A DNA stretch of 64,000 nt from Uloborus plumipes (GCA_038373865.1 JAXGGA010003919.1:31412-95411), one strand, 5' to 3'; shown: positions 1-50,416, counted from the first letter of the stretch. Numbers and translations are program-made. Notes: generated by a model not told the origin, from the letters alone.

Positions 1-343
1 CGATATTTCGCCAAGCTTTTGGTCGCCAAGTGTTTGACGCCATTTTGGCGACACATATCGCCAAGTTGGCGACAAATTTGGCGAAAAAAATTATTTTTTG
101 AATTTGGGTTCAACTTGGCGCTATTGGCGATATTTTGCGAAAAATTCACTGAATGATATTAAAATCAGCAATATTTAGAAAATTACCATTGTAAAATATT
201 TTTTGCATTGTTTTGTGGCAGATTAGGGGAGTAAATATTTGAATTGTTACCTTGCTCACTCCAAGCACTTTTTTTAACACTTAAGGCAACTACTAAGAAA
301 TTTACACGTAAAGGGAAGTAGTGTGGGTTCCATACCAGATTTT
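1..343 (+). repeat. Dispersed direct repeat, copy A (rich in CGCCAAG/TTGGCG motifs; truncated by window start)
   Basis: It aligns collinearly with 1090-1425 with few mismatches, from CGATAT.TCGCCAAGCTTTT to CATACCAGATTT. The first 150 bases consist of short interleaved forward and inverted copies of GCCAAG/TTGGCGA. The family is unknown. A diverged relative of the motif block appears near 62400-62520. Confidence 0.85.
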
Positions 344-488
344 CTTTTTTAAGGTTGAACTTGAATGTTTATGTTCATAGAGAAACATTTAAAAACTTTC
401 TGTAAAAAAATACTAAAAGCTGGAAAAATAGGGCTTTTAAAAATTTTTTCTGAAATAACCAGTTTTTTTTTTTTTTTTTTAATTCCAG

Positions 489-39694
<39,206 letters not shown>

Positions 39695-41691
39695 CATTCG
39701 GAGTTTAAATATTTATTGAATTCTGTGGTAAGTTTATAGCTTCATTTATACAGATTTTTTATGGCTTTAGACCATTCAGCTTTTATGTAATGAAACTGAA
39801 CTCATTTCGTAGTAATTGTTTGTATTTCGTGTATTTGGAAGCTAATATTAACAATTAGCCTTTCTTTATGTTTTTTAAGTATATTATGCTAAATAAGGGA
39901 ATCTGTAAAAAGTTTTCTGTCACTGCATGTCTTTCTACTGTTAATATCAAAAAATTAACAACTGTCACTTAAAAGTAAGGTTAAAAAAGCTGCATGCTAA
40001 CATTTATTGAGTCTTTATTACAAAATTAAGTTACCAAGGAGAAGATAGTGACAGTCAATAAAAATACTTAGCAAGAGTTAACTTAGGAACACCCTACTAT
40101 ATAAACTTAACTCATTTTAAAGTAAATTAAGATTATTTCTGTAACGAGGCCACAATTGACAGGTTAAATTATAGGGTGGCAGAGTTTTAACAACAACAAA
40201 CCAAAGGATATTTTTGCCTTTTCTACCCAGAATAATACAAACCTTTATTATTTTTTTATTTTACAACATTGCATACTACTTGTTAGGTCATCTCTTTTTT
40301 TTTTTTTTTTCTTTTGACGAATATATTCAGATTCCCATTATTTAAAACTAATAGTGCTTTAAGGTGGAGATAGGGGGTAGGGACACACTGGGTAAGGGAA
40401 TTTATATGGTAAAAACATTTAAATGAAAACAATAATAGAGAGTTTGTTTTAGCCTATTTGCAAACATTAAAACATGTAGTTAAAACATTCTTGCATCAGT
40501 TTCATTTTTATACAAGTTTGTTAGTCATTTTTAAAGTAAAAATAAGAATGTCGCTTGTTAAAAGTAAATAACCATAGTAGAACATGGGTGTTGTATAGAC
40601 TCATTGTATTGAATGACTGATGGCGCGCTCATTGAAATTGTTCAATAAAATCCTGACCGTACAGAATCGGGATGTTTTATTACAGAAACAATGCATGTAA
40701 TATTACATCAAGAACATGTAACAGGATAAGCAATGTGTTGCTGTAAAATTTATTGTGCTATGTACCGTGATAGAGGAAAAAAAGTATTTACTCTGTGGAC
40801 TGAAAAATAATTGGTATTGTTAACTGAAAGAAAATAGATTGTGCTCGAAACATGATTTTACCTGTAAGAATTGTGCATGGATATTGGTTAATGTTCTTTA
40901 GTAACTGAATTCAAATATTTGACTTTTCAGACAAAAGCATTCTCCAGCTTTGCAACTGATCTCCGGTTGCCCCTGCTGCTGGGAAATTCATTGCAGTCAG
41001 TCTTTCATCATTGTACAAACATTACTGAAGTATGCGTTCCTTCTCACGTCTCGTAGTGTTTCCAAAGGACTACTCAGCAAATTTAAATTTTGTGAAGATG
41101 GGGGAAAAACTCAACATTGCTACTGCAGATAACCAACAGCGTCGAAGCTGAACTCTGAGGCCTTTGTTAAACCTGTTGTCACTTTGCCGAGTATCGAGAT
41201 AGCCGATTTGTCCATGGACTTGTATGCAACCAGATTTCCGATCTGTCTGAATTTCGACATAAGAGTGCTTGGAGCAATGAATTTTAGCTTGTTAACGTTG
41301 GTAATGTGGGCATAGGATTTTGTGATTATAACTCCCGACACCACTGTCACAGGGCTGAACTGCATTCATTTGTTTTGAGCACTTGCACCATAACTTTGAA
41401 TTCCATCAAAAATGAAAAATGAGTTAATTGTTCTACAGAGTGTTTTTTCTTAATACTTAAGTTTTCTTCTCTGAATAGCATTAACATTTAGTGTGCGTTT
41501 TTGTGAGCTTATTAATGCTCTGTGAAAAAACATCAATTATGCCTTATTGTGAAAATTTTCTTCAGGATTTTTTGGGTTTTCAGAGTTATACATTTTTAAA
41601 AAAACAGTTATGCATTGTATTGGACAACTGATGTACATTTAGTTTCGAAATGCTTGCTCTCCCCTGTGCATGGTGTACATATTTGAGAAGT

Positions 41692-41701
41692 AATAAATAA
41701 A
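41692..41701 (+). promoter_or_regulatory. Candidate poly(A) signals (two overlapping AATAAA)
   Basis: AATAAATAAA lies about 760 bases into the resumed 3' UTR exon and is followed by a GT-rich stretch. Confidence 0.45.
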
Positions 41702-41883
41702 ATGTTGCCTTTGACATAAGGATGCAGTGTCTGTTAGTTTAAAAAATGATGCTTTATACTTTTGACTTTCTTTATAATATTACGTGTATTTAAGTTATTT
41801 CAGTATTGTGAAAATATGATCTTTGTAAATTATTTTGACCATAAATCTGAAAGTATTTTTAATTGCACCTCATAAAGTGAAAA

Positions 41884-41889
41884 ATAAAA
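41884..41889 (+). promoter_or_regulatory. Second candidate poly(A) signal
   Basis: AATAAA is followed by a T-rich stretch within 30 bases. It is an alternative USP7 transcript end. Confidence 0.4.
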
Positions 41890-41910
41890 TATATTAGTTT
41901 TATTGTTTGT

Positions 41911-43560
41911 TGCTCTTCTGTCTTTATGAAGAAAAAAAATCTCAAGATCATTCTGTACAGATTTTTAGTATCAACTGGAATAAACTTAAAAATTAGAATT
42001 AAGTTAGTTTCTTTTTTTGCCATCATTGTATCTCAAATGGTAATTTTTCATTTGAGCATTTGGTTTTAAAAGAAATTATATTTACTTCCAAAACCTTAAC
42101 TGCATGGCTCACTCTACCCGGGGCTTAATTTCTGATGAAAGAAGTAAAGGAGCCGTATACTGCCTTGCTAAGCACTAAAGTCATATCTGAAATTTTTATC
42201 AAAATTGAGTTAATGTTTCGAGGTGGTTCTTTGTAACATTTTACCTATAAATGATGTTTTATTGTCATTTGAATGATAAATATATATTTTTTTAATTCTG
42301 AAAAAGTTGAAGTTGAATCAAACACATAAAGGCATAAAACTTTAAAAAGCAATGCCTCATTTTGAGCTCAGCTGCAGTTACGACTTGGTGCTTAGCATTG
42401 CAGTATAGTTTTTGAAATTCATTTTAATATGTTAATAGTTCAAGTTTTGTCTATCATGAAAAAAAATTGACGTAAATATGAAAATAAGTGCAGGAGCTGA
42501 ACCCATGCAGATTAAAAGCTCCGACTTTACCTCTGCAGCAAAGTGAAGCTTCTTCAATTCAAATTAGCTTCCATTCCTTTTGTATTCCCCCCCCCCCCTT
42601 GCTTAACTTTTGTAAGTATATTTTGTTTCATTAACCCTTTGAATGCTGAATTATTTAAAGATTTTATGCCCCGAGACGAATTTAATTTAATAGTGGACGA
42701 GTCGAGACTCATCCACCATAACTTGTCCCAAGTAAACAGATTACGAGTCTAACTCGCCAAATGTACCCAAAGGGTTAATAAAAATGGACTTTTTGTTTTG
42801 TAACAAAATATCTGTAATAAAAAGCCTAATGTTATGCCATTGCGATTTTTATCAGTTTTTTTCTGTATATGCGATATTTTCTGTTGTGGAATTGGCATTC
42901 CTGTGTGAGTTTTTATTCATTTCTGTGCTTGTTTTCTGTGTTTAGATATTCTTTTCAGATACCTCAAAAAATAAAGTGAAACTCTCTTTTCACTTGTGTT
43001 TTATACTCAAGTATGTGGTCTTTTGAAAAATAAGTTGAACTGTAAAATGTAATATAATTTACAATGTTTATTGAATATTTAAATACTCTATAAAATAAAA
43101 TTATTGCTGACACTTTTTATTTGTTTGTATGAAATAGAAAATCATTATTTTTCATTAAAGAAGTGTTTCCTGGATTCTTAGGGGAGGCGGGAATGTTGAA
43201 GTTTATGAAAGGAAATTATTAGAGACCGGAAAGTAATTTTTTTTCTAAATTCAAACAAGTAAATTTTTTAAAGTTTTTGTTTTTTACCAACTATATAATT
43301 ACCCTTGTTATCAACAGTCTTTTCCCAACTAGTATGCAAATTTTCAATCCCATGTAGAAAAAAACCAATGGATTTTTGAAACTAAATTTCTGAAAATATC
43401 TTGGATACAAACCAAATTTTTAAGTTTTTGTCTCATAGAAAATGTTTTAGCGATCAGAAGAAAGGAAATTAGATGGTACAATTTATGGTGAGAATATTTC
43501 AATATTAGCAGGAGTGATCTTGAAACGACAACAAAAGAGCACACTGCTCAAAGCCAACCT
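41911..43560. other. Intergenic DNA downstream of USP7
   Basis: Apart from the TTAA-flanked MITE, this is AT-rich sequence with a C run near 42588. No gene is supported. Confidence 0.55.
42635..42774. mobile_element. piggyBac-type MITE (140 bp) with TTAA target
   Basis: TTAA duplications at 42631-42634 and 42775-42778 flank CCCTTTGAATGC and GTACCCAAAGGG ends. The TTAA target and short CCC-starting terminal repeats are typical of piggyBac derivatives. Confidence 0.8.
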
Positions 43561-43564
43561 TTTA

Positions 43565-43800
43565 AAAGTTTGAGTTGTGATGACCCACCAACTAACTCAC
43601 CTGACATTGCACCACCTAATTTCTCTTTAGTTCGATCTATGAACTACGGAAAAACTTGAAAATTTGTCAATAAACAAAATGTCTCCCGATATTTTGCTTA
43701 AAAAGCAGATTGATTTCTATCTATCTGTGATGTGAAGCTTTTGCACTACATGGCAGAAGGTTTTAAAAATGAGAATAATTAAATTGTTTATTTAAAATAA
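43565..43800 (+). pseudogene. Mariner transposase 3' relic
   Basis: Frame reading gives TNSPDIAPPNFSLVRSMN (mariner YSPDIAPSDYHLFRSM). After frameshifts come KKQIDFYLSVM and HYMAEGF / TTWQKVLKM, matching the C-terminal ..DFY..GI.KLP.RWQKV.. block. Degenerate with stops; the N-terminal part is not recognisable. Confidence 0.65.
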
Positions 43801-44423
43801 AAAGCTTTAAAATTTATTTGTTAAGAAAAACATTTTCTGGTTCACTTAATACATAATGTATAAATTAAATTATCCGTGTTTTGTAAATTATTTCAGTGTA
43901 CGATATGAAGTTTTGAGTAAAAATATTTTCTAAAAATAATAATCTTCTAATAATTCTTAAAAATAAATTTGAGTTAAATTATAGTAAGAGTAAGTTATAA
44001 TGTACCAGCAGAAAGTTTTGAAACAACCTCGTGGATTTCATACAAAATAAAAAGTACAGCTTTTTCACCTGCCAATTCATCTGAGGATGCCTGAACTAGT
44101 CAAAAAATTGGCAACATTGAGAACTCTTAATATTTTAAGCCCGACTCATTCTTCAACATTATATACCATTTGTTGCTCAGAATGCTAGGGTGGGTACATG
44201 ACCAGGCCAGGTGGCGGTAATACAAGCGAGCAAGTTTTCATAAGATATTCAGATTTTTCTCCCAAATCTGCAGATATTTTGAAGCATTGACCTAAAACAA
44301 ATCCTTAAAATGTCTTCAGGTTTAAGTCTTAAGTTTTTTTAAAGAATGGTGCTTATTCTGCTCAACACTACGAATTTTCGCACTGAAAAAAAAAACGATG
44401 CTGATATGATTACAGCATACATA

Positions 44424-45312
44424 CAAATAAGTTATCAAAATAATGGAAACACTTGAGATTCATAAGAAAAATCTACCGTTCATCGCAAAATAAGCGATCA
44501 ATTGTTCTTTAACTTTAGTCATACAAAATATTGACTTCACCGGACATTTCCACATTGAAATTAAATCACTCATGCATTTGGGGGACGACAAAAAGGGGGT
44601 CGGAAGAAAAACCGCTTTTTGACCATAACTCTTCGAAAATAGCTCGGAATAAGCTATAAATTTCAGTAATTAATTCAGGCGCGGATCCAGAGGGGGGGTC
44701 ATGACCCCCCCTTAACCGACAAAATGTAGCAAAAAATTGCATTTTTGGTACTTAAATTACGAAAAAATTTTCAAACCCCCCATTTTTGCCCAAAAATTGC
44801 ACCTTGACCCCCCCCTTTCCGAAAATGACCCCCTCCTTAGCCAGAAGCTGGATCCGCCCTTGAATTAATTAACATACTTTGTATAATTAGTATACAAATT
44901 TATGAACGTACCACTCTTACTTCTGAAGATATGAAACATTTTTTTAAAAAACGGCAATTTTATGTGAAGGGTTTTTGCTCATAACACACAATGTTTCATA
45001 TCTTCGGAAGTAAAAGTGGTACGTTCATAAAAATTTGTACAGTAATTATACATAGTATGCTAATTAATTACTGAAATTTATAGCTTATTCCGAGCTACTT
45101 TCGAAGAGTTATGGTCAAAAAGCGGTTTTTCTTCCGACCCCCCTTTTGTCTTCCCCCAAGTGCATGAGTGATTTTATTTCAATGTGGAAATGTCCTGTGA
45201 AGTCTATATTTTGTCTGACTAAAGTTGAAGAACAATCGATCGCTTATTTTGCGATGAACGGTAGATTTTTCTTATGAATCTCAAGTGTTTCCATTATTTT
45301 GATAACTACCTG
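44424..45312. mobile_element. Tc1/mariner-type palindromic (foldback) element, 889 bp including nested hAT MITE
   Basis: TA flanks at 44422-44423 and 45313-45314. Arms of about 350 bp are reverse complements with few mismatches (for example GTTATCAAAATAATGGAAAC and TTTGACCATAACTCTTCGAA). The loop centre is near 44965. No coding frame. The left arm is split by a hAT MITE. Confidence 0.92.
44676..44862. mobile_element. hAT MITE (187 bp) nested in the palindrome, TSD AATTAATT
   Basis: Ends CAGGCGCGGATCCAG and CTGGATCCGCCCTTG, with TSDs at 44668-44675 and 44863-44870. The intact right arm of the host palindrome shows the empty site with a single AATTAATT. It carries a GGGGGGGTCATGACCCCCCC palindrome just inside its left end. 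Confidence 0.95.
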
Positions 45313-45321
45313 TATATTTTA

Positions 45322-45400
45322 CAGGGGTGATTGTATTCCGGTATTTTACCGGATTTCCGGTATTTTCATGATCGATTCTGGTATTTTCGCTCCTTTTTAA
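45322..45400 (+). mobile_element. Possible hAT end (CAGGGGTGATTGTATTCCGG)
   Basis: Starts like a hAT terminus and has repeated CCGGTATTTT motifs. No opposite end was found. Confidence 0.35.
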
Positions 45401-45588
45401 AACAAATTTTTGGTTATATCTTTTGTCAAGTTAAGGGAATTGGGAAGGTCCCTCTTTTTTTTTTTTTTTTAATTTGTTTTGAACTTGAAGTTAGAAAAGC
45501 ACAATTGTGTGTTAGCTATCGCCCTTAACCTCACTAAATGTGAAGTCCTGAACCTTTCCTCTGACGTCTTAAAAATGTCACTTTAGGT

Positions 45589-45712
45589 TTTGTCATGGCT
45601 ACCTGCGATCTATAAGCGGCTAGCCAGACTGGCGAAAAAGAGCGTACAAGCAGAACTTACATTTTCTGCCACTTCAGTCATTTGCCGCTGATCTCCTAGG
45701 GTTCGGTGAGAC
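45589..45712 (+). repeat. Left arm of long-range inverted repeat
   Basis: CATGGCTACCTGCGATC, GGCTAGCCAGAC and CTGATCTCCTAGGGTT occur here and, in inverse order and orientation, at 51137-51182 and 59547-59612. The second copy was split by the transposon at 51185-59544. Confidence 0.8.
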
Positions 45713-45719
45713 TTTTTAA

Positions 45720-46283
45720 CCCTCGTGGGTCCCTCCCATTTCAGTTACACTCAAGACCCTTGGGGTCATAAACGACCCCAATGCTTCCTTTAATTAATTC
45801 ATTATAATTATTGAATGTTACATGCATTATTTAAGTTCACACACTTTTTAATGCTAAAAAAAACAAAAAATAAAAAGATACAATCAAAGTAAAATATAGT
45901 TTATGAATTAAAATTATAATTTTAGAGCAAAACCTACAATAACTGTAGATTTATTTACATCTGTTACAGACCTGAAAAAACATGATTTTTACAAGTGAAT
46001 TTCAAACACTTATGACATTTTTCAATGCATTTTCTGTCCAGTTCTCTTGGACAAAAGTTGCAACGTCCTCTTTTTTTGGCCTTCTCGGGAAGTGACCTCA
46101 AGGGTCTTGTGTGCAAAAAAAAGCAATTCGGGAAAAATAAAACACAATAATAGCATTATTTTGAATAGACAACTAGAAGAATAAAAGCCACAAAATGCCA
46201 TTAAAAACAAATGGTTGATTAACAAAATATATTAAACAGAAATTGCATTGGGGTCACATATGACCCCAAGGAACCCACGAGGG
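45720..46283 (-). mobile_element. piggyBac element remnant (564 bp), TTAA target
   Basis: TTAA at 45716-45719 and 46284-46287, with ends CCCTCGTGGGTCCCTCCC / GGAACCCACGAGGG. An inner GGGGTCATAAACGACCCCAA motif is mirrored near the right end (GGGGTCACATATGACCCCAA). Most of the transposase gene has been lost. Confidence 0.88.
45964..46088 (-). pseudogene. C-terminal Cys-rich domain of piggyBac transposase (fragment)
   Basis: Minus-strand frame: PKKRGRCNFCPRELDRKCIE, then KCHKCLKFTCKNHVFSGL and stop. This is the C-x2-C...C-x2-C...C zinc-finger tail that piggyBac transposases use to bind their terminal repeats. The catalytic DDD domain is absent. Confidence 0.75.
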
Positions 46284-46398
46284 TTAAAGGGAAAGGTATA
46301 GCAATAACATGCGTGTAAAGACTTGATTTCTAGGAGTAAAACTGTTTCAGTCTTGATGAAAAAACAAGCAAACATTTTTAGAAAAACACACAAATTTT

Positions 46399-46447
46399 TA
46401 GAAGCGCCGAAGAAAACGTAAAAGTTCAATTAAAATGCAGTTAGATG
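46399..46447 (+). repeat. 49-bp inverted repeat flanking the array, left copy
   Basis: Exact reverse complement of 50368-50416, immediately outside the hAT-like terminus. The flanks are thus inverted copies and not the direct 8-bp duplication expected of a hAT. Confidence 0.92.
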
Positions 46448-47857
46448 CAGGCCCGTCCTTTCGAATTGGGGGGGGGGGGGGCAATTAAAATACAGTTTTG
46501 TATTTTAATTGACCCCCTCCCCCGGATGGGCGGGGGGAATTCCGAATTAGGGGAGGGGGTGTCAATTAAAATAGTTTTGTATTTTAATTGACCCCTCCCT
46601 CCCCCGAATGGGGGGGGAATTCGGAATTGGGGGTGGGGGTCAGAGGGGGTCAATTAAGATACAGTTTTGTATTTTCATTGACCCCTCCTCCCCCGAATGG
46701 GGGGAAATTCCGAATTGGGGGAGGGGGGTCAATTAAAATACAGTTTTATTGACCCCCTCCCCCGAATGGGGGGATTCCGAATTGGGGGAGTGGGGTCAAT
46801 TAAAATACAGTTTTGTATTTTAATTGCTCCGCCATGGGGGGGTAATTTGGAATTGGGGGAGGGGGTGAATTAAAATAGTTGTGTATTTTAATTGACCCCC
46901 CTCCCCCGAATGGTGGGGATTCCGAATTGGGGGTGGGGGGTCAGAGGGGGGTAAATTAAAATACAGTTTTGTATTTTAATTGACCCCCCTCCCCCAATTC
47001 GGAATTCTCCCCCCCCCCCAATTTGCGGGAGGAGGGTCAATTAAAATACAAAACTGCATTTTTTGCCCCCTCCCCCGAATGGGGAATTCCAAATTGGGGG
47101 AGGAGGTCAGAGGGGGGGTCAATTAAAATAGTTTTGTATTTTAATTGACCCCCTCCCCCGAATGGGGATTCCGAATTGGGGGGGAAGAGGGGGGTCAATT
47201 AAAATGCAGTCCCCCCTGGGGGAAACTGTATTTTACAGAACAATACCACGAACTGGATTTCACAGAACGAACCACGAATACTGTCCCCCCAGGGGGGACT
47301 GTATTTTAATTGACCCCCTCCCCCAATTCGGGGGAAGGGTGGTCAATTAAAAAACAAAACTATTTTAATTGATACCCCCTCCCCCGAATGGGGGGGGGGA
47401 ATTCCGAATTGGTGGCGGGGTCAATTAAAATACAGTTTTGTATTTTAATTGACCCCCCCTCCCCCGAATAAGGGGGAATTCGGAATTGGGGGGGGTCAAT
47501 TAAAATAGTTTTGTATTTTAATTGACCCCCCCCCCGAACGGGAGGAATTTCGAATTGGGGGGTGGTCAATTAAAATACAGTCCCCCTGGGGGGACTGTAT
47601 TTTACAGAACGAACCACGAATACAGCCCCCCCCCCCAGTATTTTAATTGACCCCCCTCCTCCGAACGGGGAGGAATTTCGAATTGGGGGAGGGGGTCAAT
47701 TAAAATACAGTCCCCCCTGCGGGGACTGTATTTTACAGAACGAACCACGAATACAGTCCCCCCAGGGGGGACTGTATTCTAATTGACCCCCTCCTCCAAT
47801 TCGGAACTCCCCTCCCCAATTCGCGGGAGGGGGGGTCAAATAAAATAGAAAACTGTA

Positions 47858-49594
47858 GGGGAGAGTTGCCCAAAACGGGATAGGCGGGCAAAATGGGATA
47901 GTGGGCGTTGGAGCTTGACTGGTGGTACTATCTCGCAGGAGACAGGCTAAACTGGTTCCCGACCGCCATGACAGCATACTCAGTTAATATCTCAACTCTA
48001 GCCACGTATTTCGCAAAGAAATATTTTTTCAAAGTTTTCAATTGAGATTTTTACTTACTTTTTACTTTTTTCGACATCAGAACAACTAGAATTGTGGTTC
48101 TCCGTAATTCGGAACAATTCCGGTTAGAACTGTATTTTGTTCATAGCTCTTTTAGCAACAATTTCATGTATTTAAATATTGCTAGTGAGTGGCGGTTCCG
48201 GGGTCAGCCCTTTATGTTGTCAAAAGCATCATGGTCGGGCAAAACGAGACACTTTTAGGGTGCCCAAAACGGGATACAATTTTGATGTGTCCCGTTTTAC
48301 CCGACCATTTCCATTAATGTTTTTTCAATGTGTTTAAGCAGCATGAAGCGAGCTAGAGGTTCGCAAGGGATGTTCAACAATCCTGACAAAGGGATTACTA
48401 TATACGAAGTAGGAAATAGGTTCAATGCAGCATTTTAACGAGCAGCTCTTGTCGAAACTGCTGTGAATGGGTTCACGAAAACAGGCAGTTTCCCATATAA
48501 CCCCAGATGTCTTTCTTGAATATCTCTTCGCTTCCTCTCTTCCAACAGATCACCCATTGCTGGATGCTCAGAACATGACGTCCTAACACCCATTAAATCT
48601 TCAACAAAATGCGATCAGATCCGAAGGATCTTCAAATTCAGTCATAGCATCTAAGAGTTTGCTGTCATCACAACCACTAGAGACAGTATTGAAAGAATCA
48701 CTTAGTGCAACGATAACACTAGCACAAATGCAGGCCTTATCCAACCGTTCACTTCAACAGGAGTCAAAGGACTTGGACTATACTGTCGCCCGTCACTGAC
48801 ATTTTCTATATCACCCAATGAAATTCTACCTCCACCACGAGTGATTGGACCAAGACCTCAAAATAAACACGATAATACAGCAGGGAAAACAGCATTTATA
48901 ACAAGAAGCCCATATAAACTTGAGTTGGAAGAAGAAGAACGAGAAAAAAAAAAAAAAAAAGAACGAGAAAGAACTTAAAAGCTGAAAAAAAGGGCTGCCA
49001 AAACAAGTTTCTTGAATGTTCCGAAAACAAAACAAATGAGGCGTAAAAGAAAACCAGGTAGAGATGCAAAACAGGCATATAAATTTTTAAAATGTTGCTC
49101 TGAACCTGTTTTAACCCCACAAACATCATTTGCAAAAATGGAAGAAAATGGACGTAACATGAAAAAAAAAAAAAATCATCAGTTAGCCAAGGTTGGACGT
49201 CGTCGTCTTCAGAAGATGAAACTGGAAAAGATGGATGAAGCACGTATTTTCTGCAACGCTCTGTATTTCTGTGTTATGTAATTTTTCAACTTTACAATTA
49301 CGTAGCCTATTTTAGGTCTAAAAACTAAATCAAAAGTAAAATCAGTACAAAACAATAACATACAATTCCCTATCCCGTTTTACCCACCCTTGATCGGGTA
49401 AAACGGGATCGTATAAGACTTTTTGAAACCAGTATTTTTCACATAAATAATATCGAACAAATATGACAAAGGTATTTTTAGTAATGTAAAAGGTGTATAC
49501 TTTTAAATTGCGTCTAACTTTGGAATGTACCTTGTATACAATAAGAAATAAAGCGAAGAATAGGTTAGCTATCCCGTTTTAAGGTACTTTCCCC
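47858..49594 (+). mobile_element. pogo/Tigger-like element (1.7 kb) inserted in the array
   Basis: TA flanks (47856-47857, 49595-49596). Ends GGGGAGAGTTGCCCAAAACG and GGGGAAAGTACCTTAAAACG as inverted repeats, followed by GGGATAG. Internal copies of CCCGTTTTACCC / GGGTAAAACGGGA lie near both ends. Confidence 0.8.
48342..49281 (+). pseudogene. Tigger/pogo-like transposase C-terminal relic
   Basis: The reading frame KGITIYEVGNRFNAAF, then VNGFTKTGSFPYNP and LFASS/HPLLDA, follows the C-terminal part of pogo-like DDE transposases (typically ..T...IA.......A.....A..GF..TGI.PFN...F.D..F). A lysine/arginine-rich frame at 49012-49281 (KTKQMRRKRKPGRDAK) resembles their basic tail. Several stops are present, and the DDE core itself is missing. 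Confidence 0.6.
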
Positions 49595-50367
49595 TATTTT
49601 ATTTGACCCCCTCCCCCGAATGGGGGGAATTCAGAATTGGGGGAGGGGTGTCAATTAAAATAGTTTTGTATTTTAATTGACCCCCCTCCCCCGAATTGGG
49701 GGAGGGGAGTCAGAGGGGGTCAATTAAAATACAGTCCCCCCTGGGGGAAACTGTACTTTACAGAACGATACCACGAACTGGATTTTACAGAACGAACCAC
49801 GAATACAGTCCCCCCAGGGGGACTGTATTTTAATTGACCCCTCCCCTAATTCGGAATTCCCCCCAATTCGGGGAGGGGGTCAATTAAAATACAAAATTGT
49901 ATTTTAATTGACCCCCCCGAATGGGGGGAATTCTTAATTGGGGGAGGGCGATCAGAGGGGGGCAATTCCCCCTGGGGGAACCGTATTTTACAGAACGAAC
50001 CACGAATACAGCCCCCCCCCCCAATATTTTAATTGACCACCCTTCCCGAACAGGGGGGGAATTCTGAATTTGGGAGGGGGGGTCAATTAAAATACAGTCC
50101 CCCCCCGGGGGGACTGCATTTTACAGAACGAACCACGAATACAGCCCCCCTCAGTATTTTAATTGACCCCCCTTCCCCCGAACGGGGGGAATTTCGAATT
50201 GGGTGAGGGGGTCAATTAAAATACAGTCCCCCCTGGGGGACTGTATTTTACAGAACGAACCACGAATTCGGAATTCCGCCCCCCAATTCGTGGGAGAGGG
50301 GTTCAATTAAAATACAAAACTATATTTTAATAGACCCCCCGTCCCCCAATTCGTAAGGACGGGCCTG

Positions 50368-50416
50368 CATCTAACTGCATTTTAATTGAACTTTTACGTT
50401 TTCTTCGGCGCTTCTA
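50368..50416 (-). repeat. 49-bp inverted repeat flanking the array, right copy
   Basis: Starts CATCTAACTGCATTTTAATT and ends CTTCGGCGCTTCTA; exact inverse of 46399-46447. Confidence 0.92.

Larger units (their letters stand above)
39695..41910 (+). other. USP7: USP7 3' UTR with a probable intron at 39728-40930
   Basis: The stop is followed by 33 bases and a strong donor (CTGTG|GTAAGTT), and an acceptor TTGACTTTTCAG lies at 40930. The resumed exon has no convincing coding frame. The stop-to-junction distance of 33 bases is under the roughly 50-55 bases that usually trigger nonsense-mediated decay, so a spliced 3' UTR would be tolerated. Splicing is inferred from site quality alone; an unspliced UTR is the alternative. 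Confidence 0.55.
46448..50367. repeat. 3.9-kb palindromic G/C-run array with hAT-MITE termini
   Basis: The outer ends CAGGCCCGTCCTTTCGAATT / AATTCGTAAGGACGGGCCTG match the CAGGCCCGTC MITE family (18197, 29988). The inside is about twenty alternating inverted modules. GGGGGTCAATTAAAATAC is joined to GTATTTTAATTGACCCCC, separated by CCCCCGAATGGGGGGAATTC blocks, with a second module CCCCCTGGGGGAAACTGTAT...CAGAACGAACCACGAA in several units. Unit spacing is mostly 70-130 bp. There is no coding capacity; open frames inside are composition artefacts. Interrupted by the element at 47858-49594. Confidence 0.9.

Noticed and set aside
41120..41365. 81-codon minus-strand frame downstream of USP7
   Set aside because: Lies in the presumed USP7 3' UTR exon, has no recognisable domain, and its length fits chance.
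46441..47977. Pro/Gly-rich open frames in the G/C-run array
   Set aside because: They come from homopolymer runs and repeat modules and vary in frame from unit to unit.
48826..49243. Minus-strand Phe/Leu-rich frames
   Set aside because: Antisense of the Lys-rich tail of the pogo-like relic and a poly-A run; no conserved motifs.
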